Positions 1 through 10,558 of a stretch of DNA of 64,000 bases are shown piece by piece (position 1 is the stretch's first letter; each line of letters opens with the position of its first letter). Both the position numbers and the translations under genes were made by a program. Location: positions 1,207,873 through 1,271,872 of the forward strand of contig JAJEKV010000048.1 of assembly GCA_021234155.1 (NCBI GenBank), written 5' to 3'. A model generated the notes under the pieces. It worked only from the letters and a program-made list of their open reading frames with translations, made no database searches and had not been told where the DNA came from. The stretch comes from Isoetes taiwanensis (lineage: Eukaryota; Streptophyta; Lycopodiopsida; Isoetales; Isoetaceae).

Positions 1-439
1 CAAGCCGACCACTTGGTATGCTTTCGGCGAGGGACATGGCAACAAGAACAAGGGACCAAGGCAAGAAAAAATGCGAAAAACGGGGATGGGAATTTACCTT
101 CAAGGGCCGATGAAGATATGTGAGCAAGATCCTTCGGCTCCATGCCTATCCTTATAAATTTAGAATAAATAATGCTCTCCTCCAGCAAAATAGGAAGGCA
201 AGAAAGGAACCATCGAAATAAAACTAAACCCTAAAATACCCTTTTCGCCAAACTTCGGGTATTTTATGTCGATTATTTATCTGTTTTAATACAAATACAT
301 TCCAAAACCTTTATAAATCTTATGTAAGAAAACAGTCGACATTTCAATGTGAGACATTAATGCTAAGATCACCCCCTATTGGTGTGGTAACTAAAGTGCT
401 GTCAATCTGAGAGGGCATAAGCGTAGGCTGCTAACTTTA
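1..439. other. Uncharacterised edge region
   Basis: AT-rich sequence with no reading frame or repeat that I can assign. It may be part of the degraded Tat-like gypsy element that becomes recognisable from about 460 onward, but nothing in it proves this. Confidence 0.3.
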
Positions 440-459
440 TTGTAGTAGCTTTTTGAAGA

Positions 460-2160
460 TCAAGGGGATGAGTGCGATATCTATGATTTACTTCTAGGGA
501 GAAGGTGGGTTAAAGTTGTGGATGCTAGACCAGTTGGTCTCAAGGGAGAGATGTACCATCTCCAATGGTTCTCAAACTGCTACAATCTATAATCAAGATG
601 GCTTTATGGCTCCAATGAAGAGGTAAACTTTATTAAAGGAAATGCTAATTGAAGAACTTTTGGGATCTTACAGAATAAAAAATACAAGACCAAAGAAATT
701 GAAATGGTTCCTCTCATTATGGAATGTGCACTCCCCGACAAACAAGGGCCATCCGGAGTTCTTATGGTTTGATGGAGGTATTTCTAAAATTAAATATTGC
801 ATCATCTGGCGCTATTAAGAAAGATTCCTCTCATAAACTTTTAGCTAAAGTAGGAAGAATCTTCCACCAAATTACATCTAATGTAGCAGAATATAAGGCT
901 TTGATTGCAGGTCTTGAGGAAGCCAAAGCTATGGATATTGCCAACATTCACATTTATGGTGACTCACAATTAATTTGTAGACAAGTTTAGAAACTACCAA
1001 ACAAAAAATGCAGATATGGAGCTCTTGAAAAATCAAGTAATGGGAGTACTCGAGAGTTTTTGCTTCATGGGAGATTACTCACATACCAAGAGAAAAAAAT
1101 GTGGAAGCTGATGCCCTATGCGAGAAACTCTCATGTCACATTTAAGCGAGGGGAGCTATTCAGGAGGAAGACCTTGATGCTAGTGAGGTAAAAGGCCCTT
1201 TGTCCTATTCTAACCATTAATGCATCGGAGAAAAGGACGAAGAGATTAATCACAAAAAATGGTAAGACTAGAACCCTGTTTGTTGGAGATTTAATTGAAT
1301 ACCAAAATAGGGAAAATATCCAAATGTTCTTTGAAGAAAGAAAGGATGTGTTTGCACGGGATTATTCTCGGAACTTCTGGTATTAAAGTTTGAGGTATGC
1401 CAATTTGAAATCAAGATTAAGGAAGGATGTAAGTCTGTTTTCAAAAGAGGAAAATTAATGCTTCATTGATGGGATTGATCAAAGATGAGTTGGATAAAAT
1501 GCTAGATCACGGGTGTTATTATTGAAATCATTAATCAAAATGGGTATCTTGCATTGTACTGTAGAAAAAAAGAGTGGTGCCTTAAGGTTTGCATTGATTA
1601 TCGAGATCTCAACAAAGCTACCATCAAGGAATTTGCTATCCCTTGCCTTTTTAGAAGAAATTTTTATATGTTGTAGCGAGAAAAGAGGTGTACTCATTTC
1701 GGATGGATTTTTGAGGGATTTAATCAAATTGGCATTAAGGAAGAAGATCAACCCAAGACCTCTTTATTACCTTGGGGAACTTATGCAATGAAAAGAATGC
1801 CTTTTGGATTAATGAATGCACCTGCTACTTTGAGAGAGCTATGGGCGTTATTTTTAGGCCTATGTCTCCTCAAAATTCAGGAGTTTATTTGGATGACCTT
1901 TGCTTAGGATCTCACCCTACTAATCATTTGGAATTGCTTGCAAAAATATGCTCTTTGTGCGAGGGAATCTGGAGTCAACCTTAACCCAAAGAAGTGTATT
2001 TTTTTGCATCAAAGGGCAACTTTTGGGGCCAATGGTATACAAGTGACACAAGAAAAAAGGTTGAAGCCCTCAAAAGCTGGTACCCCAAAAATCGAGCCCA
2101 GGTCAAAAGTTTTATTGGCATGACTAGTTTTCTTAGGATGTATATTCTAATTTTGCTCAC
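460..2160 (+). pseudogene. Ty3/gypsy (Tat-like) pol remnant: protease end, RNase H, RT
   Basis: Three decayed pol segments lie in order on the plus strand and are broken by many stops and frameshifts. About 460-560 reads YDLLLGRRWV, like the segment after the protease of Tat-type elements. 724-1150 is an RNase H of the type with AEYKALIAGLEEA and then IYGDSQLICRQV, followed by HIPREKNVEADAL near 1090. About 1440-2160 is reverse transcriptase: VEKKSG, then MPFGLMNAPATFERAM, a VYLDDL active-site variant, and NPKKCIFLHQRATFG. No LTR, integrase or gag is visible. The RNase H stands before the RT instead of after it, which is either a true domain order or a join of two fragments. Non-functional. 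Confidence 0.75.
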
Positions 2161-4662
2161 ATTATAAGTCCTATTTCTAAGCTAACAAGGATGGCCGGGG
2201 ATTTCTAAATCGAGAGCAAGTATGTCCCCTGTCACATGGTCATCAGTTGCCAAGAGTCTTTTGAGTTACTTATAAAAGTCCATTTGTGAGTTACTTATAA
2301 AGTCCATTTGTGAGGTAAATGCATTGTTTTCAATTCATGTATCAATTCTGCTTTATTTGTCGAGCTTGGTATGCCAGGGCCTGTGAATGAGAAGCTTAAA
2401 AATACAGGATCACTTTCCAATGTACATGATAGACAAATTGGGAATTTGCTTCTAGATGTTCCTGTTGTGCTACCTTCAACTTCAAGATCTCCTTATAAGA
2501 TTGGATTAAATAATGTTGTATTAACAGATGATGAGGGTGAAGGTACTATAAAAAACCTTAGCAAAGGTATTTGCCCCAAAAGGGCAACATACTAACCGTT
2601 AGTTCATGAATTAAAATTAGGACAAGTCATTTTGGAAAACCAAATCAAAAGGAGCTTGGTAGTCAACATTGATGTGAAGGTCAAACAACATCAATCTTCA
2701 AGGATCTACACCAATATTCAAGGTCAATTCCCATGAAAGGTACTCTATTTGAGGTCAAAGGAAGTCAAAGGATGCTTTATGAGATTCTGGGTTTAGAAGA
2801 TTGGAAGACAAAGTTTGGAAGACCCCATGGTATTTGATTTCATTTCCTAGCCATTTTTTATCCATATTCTTACCCCATTTTGACATTTTTTAGCCTCATA
2901 TCTATACTTCCCCTTGCTCACCCATTTTGCCAATCACACCATGGTTGCTTAATTCCTTTTTTTCCTAGTGCCTTTTGCCCCTCTCAAAGATGAACTTCCT
3001 ATTTCATATCCTTTCTCCTATTTCATATTCTTTACCTTTGTAAATAGCCCTAGTCAAATTTTTGAAATTTCTTATACCCCTTTCCCACTATTATGCTTCA
3101 ATACCCATCTACCCCATGGAATATTCCAAACATGGTATCTAGACCTAGCATATTCCCAAAAATTAGGGTTGACATTGCCTCAAATGACTCAAATTTCTTA
3201 ACCATTCTATGAGGCACCTTTTAAAACCATAGTCTAGCTTTTCAAAACTTCGAAATTCCAAGTATATACTCCTATAAATACGACCACCGTGTATTGAAAT
3301 TTCAGGAAAAATGCGGTTGGGCAACCCTAAATCTGTAAACTTGCTTCGAATCATGCGAATTGGATTCCTAAACTATAACAACTACCTATTCTTGGATTCA
3401 GCTCATAAGCATTTCATTAAGCCTAAAATTAAGCCCTAAGATCTTAGGAATCATCAAATCCGGATCTATATACCGGGGAAACAATTCAGAAGTTCTTTGA
3501 AGGCCCGGGCGCATCAAACCTCAACATTGATACATCTTTGGCGGTGTGTGCACAAAAAGTTCGAAAAAAAACCATTACAAACTCAAGTTTATTTTTTTTG
3601 CATTGCATGCGATACAATTCTAGACAAAAAGCGATTACAAAAAAAATAGTTTTTAATGATCCAAAATATGATTTGATTGCATGCCCCTTACCTTAGAGAC
3701 CTATACTTCACCTCAGTTTGGAATCTCTCAAAATTACCTGCAACTCAAGTTATAAATTTCTGAGATCTATGCTATAGTTTTGACTGGTATTGACCAAAAA
3801 TTATTTAACTTTGAGATCGAATATCTTACTTGATTAGAACTTCGGACTTGGTCAAAATCTCCTCCCTTGCTTTGCCTATAACTTTTCTGCGTACAAGTCA
3901 CAATCATTTGACCTTGGAAATCAATTCACCTATGAGAACTACATCAATTTGAGTGAGGACTCCATATTCTGAATTGGGAAGGGTAAGAATACTTGATATT
4001 TGGGCTTTTTCCTTTGAAATCCTTGTGTGACTGATCATCTTAAGTGATGGAGGTTCTAACCCCAACTTGAACAAAATTCAAGTTGGCTTCTTGTGTTTGA
4101 CTCTCTAGCGGGTTGAGGGTCAAAAAGGTTGTTGAGGGAAGTAAGATTCCACAGTAGACACATATAGAAAGTGAGACAGAATTAGAAGTGGTGAAAGAGC
4201 CTTTGAAAGAAGCGAAATCAAGGCTCCATAGATGAACCAACAGATGAAGCACTTACAACACTTAACAATGCTTCAACTTGAGAAAATATCATCATGGCGG
4301 CTACATCTGGCGCAATTGACATTGTTGAAGAACAAAGGTCAGACTCCAAATCAACAAAAGGGTATCTGTCTCATTCAAGGCTCTGTTACATAAAAATTAA
4401 ATGGCCTTGATTCCATGCGAGGGTCAATTGAAGATAAATCTATTCAGTGAAAGGAAGTGTTGTAGCCATTAGAAGGTTGATCTTTTTGAATGTTATTACT
4501 TACACTCTAAATTGCTTTTGCGTCGGTTGTTTGAATCTATTTGTGTTGTAATGTAGGTGCGCTAATGAAAGCTAAAATAAATGTGATAATGAAATAAAGA
4601 ATTCCGACATCATCTATAAAGGCAAGAAAATGAGTGCACAATCAAAATTGAAGCACAAGACC
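2161..4662. other. No recognisable gene
   Basis: About 2.5 kb of AT-rich DNA. A 74-codon open frame at 2371-2595 is preceded by nothing diagnostic and matches no family I know. A short near-repeat containing cattacaaa / gattacaaa with A- and T-runs lies around 3570-3650. Part of this stretch may be the rest of the flanking gypsy remnant. Confidence 0.3.
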
Positions 4663-4990
4663 TGTCAAAAGGTTGCACCAAGAAGGGGAGAGAAGGGGAT
4701 GCACACCAATATCAGGAGTTGCAAGCTCCCAAAACAAAGGCAAAATGGGTGTATTCAATGTTGTATATCAATACAAAAGTACAATGATATAAACAAAGCG
4801 GTGATACTAAGAATAGTATTAGCCCGTTCAACCACCGCCCACTAAGTTTGGCCGTTACTTAGTTTGAGGGATTGCTTTCGATCTTTGATAAAGGTATGTG
4901 CGTTCAATTGAGCACTTTCGGCACCAAGATCAAAAGTCAACATGCCGACGTCTAGCAAGATGGTGGTCTCGATATCACATATATCTTGAC
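4663..4990 (-). repeat. LTR (3' LTR) of the gag-only copia element
   Basis: Matches 6672-7008 with small indels. It contains the shared block GTTCAACCACCGCCCACTAA and ends ..ATATATCTTGAC, lacking the final A. Confidence 0.75.
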
Positions 4991-6039
4991 CTCCTCCTTG
5001 ATGAGAGATCGCCATCTCCATGCTCGACCTCCTCCTCCTCGGAGATAAAGATCTGAATCTTGGTCAAGGCGTTAATCGGGGTCATGTGAAAAGCTCAAAA
5101 ACCAAGTTTGCATGAAGAGATCAGCTCTATTCTCTCGATGGGTAAATAGACATCTATGATCAACCAACTGTCGAGGGGAGAAAATAAATCGATAGAGGTT
5201 GTCTTTGATATCCATTGTTTTGCCAAAGAGGAACATGAAAACTATTTTCATGCATAGCTGATATAGGCAATAGAAGCATCGGATATGAGTACCCGTTAAG
5301 ACTTATGGATTCAACAACCATAAATCTGCTACTCAACAATGCTAGGTGAAATTCTCCATGAAAATCAAACCTTAGTACCTTGACCTTGATCAAGTGTTGC
5401 TAGAAATAAAGAGTCAACTACTCCTCCTTGCTTTGAAATCATGATCATATATGATGCATATTCAACTCCTCCTTGATCAGGATGATTAAAATCATCTCTG
5501 GATCAGGATGGGTCAAAATCTCCTCCTAGATGGGGATGTGTCAAGATCTGCGTGATCGAGGTTCTTGAAGTGCTTGCCTTGCTAGCAGTCTTTGGAAGTG
5601 TTGGAAGTCTTTGTAAGTGCTAGATGTTTACGTAATCGAACAGGGTTTCCTTTGATCAGGTGTTAGATCACGAAGTGCCTCCTTGTATAAATGCATACCA
5701 AAATATCAGAAATGAATGCCACTTGATGAAGTGTTGCTACATTGCACGAAAATGGAGAGAGGGAAGACCATATCAAGATATCCTAGCTCAATGGTGAGGT
5801 ATCTATTAATTCTTGCTTGGAAGGTGCTGGAATATCAGAAATTGGCATCCATTTATTGGGTGCTCTTTGCATATCATATCGAGGAAAGTAGAAGGATCTA
5901 AATCCACTACTTCATGCTTAATAGGAAGAGATAATCTCGCCAATGTGCTTCTCCTCCTCATCGTGCTCATCCCCATTTAGGGTAGATTGAGTCTTTGAAT
6001 GCCCCGGCCGCAAAGAGAGTGGCATGATCATCTTTACGC

Positions 6040-6655
6040 ATCTTGCCTCATCATGATCTCCTCCTTAATAAGAGTGATTGCTTGATGGAAGTCCATTTCT
6101 TTGTCTTGCATGAAAGTCTGCACAAAGAATCAAATGCATTAGGTAATGACCGAGGAAGAAAAATAGTTGCATCGATTGTGAGATCGATGCTCTTTCTCAA
6201 AGGCTTCAATCTGCTGGAAGGCATGCTTCATGCGGTCTTGGTGAAGACTCTTGGTCTTTTCCCAATGCATAAGGCCTCGGCATGCAAATGCCCAATCATA
6301 TGGGTCTTTTGGTCATGCTTCTCAATGAGAGCATGCCACAAATCGTGGCTATTCTCTTTTGGAACTCATCAAGGATAGAGTCAGCTAAGGAGAGCTTAGA
6401 TATATGCCATCGCCGTGTCATCCCTGCCAAAGCATGCAAATCAGCAATATTCTTGGCATCCGGTTGCAGGTTCTTGGCCATTGACAATTCCCCAAACTCT
6501 TTCATCCTTGAGAATGAAGCTCATTCGCCTTTCCATTCTTTGGAAACCCGTGCCATCAAAGATTTGAATCGCATGACCGCCCGGGGAAGGTAATCTGTTG
6601 TAGCTTGCATCCTTCTCCATTCTTTGTGTTGATCTTGAATCAATCTCAGCACACC
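6040..6655 (-). pseudogene. Copia-type gag remnant
   Basis: Reading the minus strand, about 6600-6440 gives IFDGTGFQRMERRMSFILKDERVWGIVNG, which is the UBN2/DUF4219-type gag start (usually F-x-G-x-N-F/Y-x-x-W.. then W-x-x-V-x-G). It is followed at 6400-6300 by LSLADSILDEFQKRIATIC and IEKHDQKT. Frameshifts separate these pieces and no zinc knuckle is seen. This is the only coding content of the small copia element. It is not functional as it stands. Confidence 0.65.
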
Positions 6656-6671
6656 TAGTCTTTCGATACCA

Positions 6672-7008
6672 TGTCAAGGTTGCACCAAGAAAGGGAGAGA
6701 AGGGGATGCACACCAATATCCGAGCGCAAGCTCCCAAAACAAAGGCAAAATGGAATTGTATTCAATGTTGTATATCAATACAAAAGTACAATGATATAAA
6801 CAAAGCGGTGATACTAAGAATAGTATTAGCCCGTTCAACCACCGCCCACTAATCTTTGGCCGTTACATAGTTGGGTTGGGTGCTTTCGATCTTGATAAAG
6901 GTCTTGGCTAGCGTTCAATTCCACACTTTCAAGCACCACCGCTGAGTCTTGAAGTCCTACTATGCGTCCAGCAACAAGATGGTGGTCGATATCACATATA
7001 TCTTGACA
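6672..7008 (-). repeat. LTR (5' LTR) of the gag-only copia element
   Basis: Starts TGTCAAGGTTGC and ends TCTTGACA. It pairs with 4663-4990. The primer-binding sequence TGGTATCG lies immediately upstream in minus-strand terms. Confidence 0.75.
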
Positions 7009-7019
7009 AAGACTTCTAA

Positions 7020-7115
7020 TATTGCAATGGTTGCACCAACATTGAGAAAATATAGTTGAGCCAACAATAGTTGCACCAATAATTGAGCCAACAATAGTTG
7101 CACTAAATGTTGAGC
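7020..7115. repeat. Short tandem repeat (about 30 bp unit)
   Basis: Imperfect copies of caacaatagttgcacca and aattgagcc alternate three to four times just outside the copia element. Confidence 0.6.
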
Positions 7116-7258
7116 CAACAAGTGCGGATTCATGGAAAATCTGATTGAGCCAACCATAGTTTAGGCGTAAAGCAAGTATTGAGCATTGTGTTGAGATATG
7201 TGAGACAAGTGAAAGCCACGAGGGAACAAAGAAGATATTGTGAGTAGAAAGCTATTAA

Positions 7259-7603
7259 TTGGTGAAAACATATACAAAGTTTGAGAAAATTGAAGTAGCT
7301 AGGCCACACATTATAGAGTGCACAACAATTAAGATTATTTTACTTTCGGGCCCTGGTGTTAGGGAATTCTTAAACAAGGTAAGTGTTCACTTTGAGTTGG
7401 CTATATGGTCATCTATGGTGCCTTCAATACAAAGGGAAGTGTTAGAAAAGTTGTGTCAATCTCTTATGCACATGTTTATTTTTTATATGGGGACAAGAGT
7501 TTTTGTGACATTATGCCTTTCACATTTCGGCCATGCTAATAAACCGGTGTTTATGAAATCTTTCCTTGAAAGGTATACTTCGGTTTCCTTAATATACAAG
7601 TAG
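7259..7603 (+). pseudogene. FCP1/NIF-type phosphatase fragment
   Basis: The open frame reads ..LSGPGVREFLNKVSVHFELAIWSSMVPS.., which matches the R-P-G-x-x-E-F-L-x-x-x-x-x-x-F-E-x-x-I-W-S-S signature of the FCP1 homology (NLI-interacting factor) domain of HAD-type phosphatases. The catalytic D-x-D-x-T/NG segment and the later LLVDDSP motif are not found in frame, so this is an exon or a fragment. It lies on the plus strand next to a broken transposase-like gene on the minus strand (8220-16480). It may be cargo of the same DNA transposon. A second member of this domain family sits inside another DNA transposon at 51690-52340. Confidence 0.6.
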
Positions 7604-8219
7604 ATGTATTTTTGGTGCATGATGTCATATTTAGGTCTTATGGAGTTTAGCTTTAAATGAGAATTGGATGAATTTGTCGAAGAGAACACAATTTGTAGAG
7701 TTCTTTGATGTGCATGTTATAGATATTTTGGAGAAGTTGGAAGCAACAAAGTTAGCGATTCCTCTCTGAGGTTTCCTTTGATGTTTATCACTCTACATTT
7801 GTAAAATGGTTAGGCCCGATCAAGCGAGATAACTTGTCCATCAACAACTTTGCTTTTTTGAAGACACAGAAACGAGTTTGTCAAAGGTTAGTATTTTGGT
7901 GTTCATGTAGGCTGGCCAATTTTGTATATATACTTTTTACTATATATAGCCCGGATCACTTTCTGGATGTACTTTTTCATCTATAAATATTGAGAAAACA
8001 TTTTTGCACAATTGTCGTATGATTTAAGCGTCGATATGATGTTCATATATTCTTAAATAACCATTCCTAACTTGCGGGCATCTGCTCATTATCTGATGGC
8101 ATGTACGCTCATCCATACTATACAAATTGTCTTTCAACAAAAGTCATATCAAATTTGCCAAAGCCAACAAGGTGGCTATGCTTTGTAATGTGATGGCTTG
8201 TCGTGAAGAAGTTCAAAAC

Positions 8220-8640
8220 TTAATCCCTCCTTTCAATTGTTTGTAGTAGTATTCCAGATAGTATGACTTCACCAATTCCAAAAACATTCATCTAGTAATG
8301 TGTTTTTGGCTCAATACACTTCAAGACATAAAGGTCTACACCCTCCTTATTGTCTTCTTCTGCATTTATTGCAAAGTTATCCCCTATTTCTATATTGGAA
8401 CTGATCGGTTCATATTGAAACATCTTCATTATCGCCTCCTCATCTTTAGGCTCAACATCATTTTTGGATTTTCTGCATTTGTGGGCATTCTTTGGAACCA
8501 ACTCACTTATCTCCCAACCTCATGTACGAGATTTAGTGCTGCAGGAGTCCCACTTCCCTTGCTGGCAAGACATGCAAAAGCATGACAAAGGTCTATGTGC
8601 AAGTTTCAAAGCATTTTCTGCGTCCGGGGCCTTATGTGAT
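8220..8640 (-). pseudogene. Transposase-like gene, C-terminal part
   Basis: Minus-strand exon-like pieces. About 8600-8530 reads LSCFCMSCQQGKWDSC, a Cys-rich C-x-C-x-x-C..C segment. 8501-8220 reads ..GDNFAINAEEDNKEGVDLYVLKCIEPKTHY and then MNVFGIGEVILSG. In the family this gene belongs to, a Cys-rich segment and a tail with a Y-x-V-L-x-C-x-x-P-K pattern follow the SHGKG..DG..KR block, which here lies at 10224-10558. I therefore read this as the downstream end of the same gene, separated by decayed sequence and a MITE-like insertion. Confidence 0.5.
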
Positions 8641-9446
8641 GAATTAGAGTTGTCATTTTTAGAGTTTCAATGGCATCATACCTTTTTAACCCCGATCTAT
8701 CTATGCTTTGAGGAACAATTTCCCAAAGAAATTACATTTTGACAACACATTTTGTAAAGTGCTTGAAAGTGCCAATATGTAGCATAATAGCAGGGGGTTT
8801 TCTTTGTGTTTTTTGAATGATTTTCACAAAAGGTTTTCCTAAGATTTCATGGATTTATTGAATGGATGTACTAATCTTCATCTAGAGTTGCACCATTTCT
8901 TAGGCATGTTTTGATTTAGCTTTTTTTTTTCAATGGTCCAACATCCAAGGCTCTTTTTATTTTAGGGGCTGATTTTTCCTTGAAAAATCAATTTGCGGTG
9001 GAATAAGTTCAAAAGCGGACATGCAAGCATCTAGGTCCCTTATTTTTAGGGTTCTTTGCCCTTCATCCAATAAAAGATGGAAAGGGTTTGCTCTTTGGAG
9101 GAGGGAATTTTTTGTAGCAATGTTGGCCGCCATGGCCAAATCTTTGAATTTTGGAATTTGCTTAGGTGCAAAGCATGCGTTAGTTTTTGTGGCTTTGTAT
9201 AGCGGTTCTGATGAAGAACAATTGTGTGATAGGAGATGATAGATCTTATAGAATCTGACCGTGATTTGCTCTTCAACCACGCATTTTATGACAAACCCCA
9301 TGGTTTTTAGGATCGGGCTCCAATTTCGTTGGTGAACCCCTTATTTGTGGGTGTTTAGTTTAATTTTTAACTCTTCTACTAGCATAAATTGGGAGTTCAC
9401 TTTTAAATTTAGTCATTCTAAAAAAAAAACCAGTATAGAAGATGCG
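8641..9446. other. Decayed transposon interior
   Basis: Open frames here (for example 8957-9301 on the minus strand) match nothing I recognise. The stretch lies between two parts of the broken transposase-like gene and is probably intron or decayed exon. Confidence 0.3.
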
Positions 9447-9610
9447 GCATGATAATGTAGGGGATACCATTTGCATGTGTTCAAGACGATAAGAATATGA
9501 GTCTAGGGGGAATCAAGACATTAAGAATGCATGATAATGTAGGGGATACCATTTGCATGTGTTCAAGACGATAAGAATATGAGTCTAGGGGGAATCAAGA
9601 CATTAAGAAT
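9447..9610. repeat. 82-bp direct tandem duplication
   Basis: Two identical or nearly identical 82-bp units, each starting gcatgataatgtagggg, at 9447-9528 and 9529-9610. A shorter decayed third copy follows to about 9660. Confidence 0.9.
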
Positions 9611-9713
9611 GCTAGGCTAGGGGGTAGCAACTGCATGTGGTTAAGACAGTAAGAATGTAGGTGTGTTTGTGTTGGTCTGTATATTGACTCTTGACCCCCT
9701 ACACCATCCTGAA

Positions 9714-10025
9714 GGCCCCGAAGGGGCCAAAAAATTTTTTAGTTAACACAAACCATTAACACACAACTAACATTATTAACACAAACCATTGCATTTGACA
9801 CATTTAAAATAAAATCCCCCTTAAACCCCCTTTGGTTTGGGTGCATATTTCACCGCGAGGGGGTTATGTAGGGCGGCGAGAGCCTCAAAAAATTTACAAC
9901 ACATGTATAAAATTAACACCATTAAGTACATTCTCTCAAACCTTATAGTATTTTGCAAACCTTAATATACAGTATACAAAAACTTGTACATGCATACCCC
10001 ACAAACGAGGATCGCTATGTACGGT
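9714..10025 (-). mobile_element. Half of a foldback (MITE-like) element
   Basis: Begins ggccccgaaggggccaaaaaa. It contains ccccttaaaccccctttgg followed by tttgggtgcatat, then ccccacaaacgagga. In inverted orientation this follows the right half of the 53230-53866 element feature by feature, including the aaaatactataa block. The other arm is missing or too diverged to see. It lies within the broken transposase-like gene. Confidence 0.65.
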
Positions 10026-10223
10026 CCAGATCTTGGAATAAAGGGCAAAACCAATTAGATTATCACCAACAATATATCAATAGCATGCAAAATAACTTCT
10101 AAAATGTTCATGTATGAGTGATTCAAGTGCTTAAAGCACTCACATGTATATATCAGAGTCAGATGAGCTGTTGTTGAAGTGCTCATTTAGAAATTGAACC
10201 ACATCTCCAGCACACTGCAATTT

Positions 10224-10558
10224 TCACCCATTATATTTGAGTTGTTCCTTTGTGAGAAATCTTTTTACCACTACTCCTTGACCATCGTGCTCACCTTTTC
10301 CATGTGAGCTGCCAAAAAAATTCCAAATAACCTCTTTCCTATGATCTTTGTACCACTTACCCAAGAAATAAAATGGTCTTGAATTCTTAAATTGAGATGA
10401 ACAACCATCTGACCATACGTAATGCTTCGAATATTGGATACCATTTGCCTTCAACCAATTGGCTTGCTTCAAGAGATAATGCTGGACGAATTCAGTGTCA
10501 TGAGACTTTCCATCTGAAACATAGAAGTGGTGCATTCTTTTATAATCTCTCGTTATCA
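10224..10558 (-). pseudogene. Transposase-like gene, central part (after the Helitron)
   Basis: The minus-strand frame reads HHFYVSDGKSHDTEFVQH.., then YVWSDGCSSQFKNSRPFYFLGKW.., then WNFFGSSHGKGEHDGQGVVVKRF. The SDGC-x-x-Q-F-K and SHGKG-x-x-D-G-x-G-x-x-x-K-R blocks are shared by a widespread family of uncharacterised, transposase-like proteins of plants and invertebrates. The spaced acidic residues would suit a DDE nuclease, but that role is inference. The frame is open to its upper edge, where the Helitron 5' end (TC) begins. Joining 10558 to 15239 continues the frame into the exon at 15239-15503 without a base gained or lost. Confidence 0.65.

Larger units (their letters stand above)
4663..7008 (-). 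mobile_element. Small non-autonomous copia element (gag-only, TR-GAG type)
   Basis: Two similar terminal repeats, about 4663-4990 and 6672-7008, start TGTCAA and end ..CTTGAC(A). They enclose 1.7 kb that holds only a decayed gag. On the minus strand the primer site TGGTATC abuts the upper LTR, and a purine-rich tract (AAGGAGGAGG) abuts the lower LTR. AAGAC occurs on both sides (4657-4661 with one extra base, and 7009-7013), consistent with a 5-bp target duplication. No protease, integrase or RT is present, so it would depend on proteins from another element. Its LTR resembles that of the copia element at 17430-22625, which shares the CAACCACCGCCCA block and GGTGCTTTCGATCTT, so that family is the likely helper. 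Confidence 0.75.
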
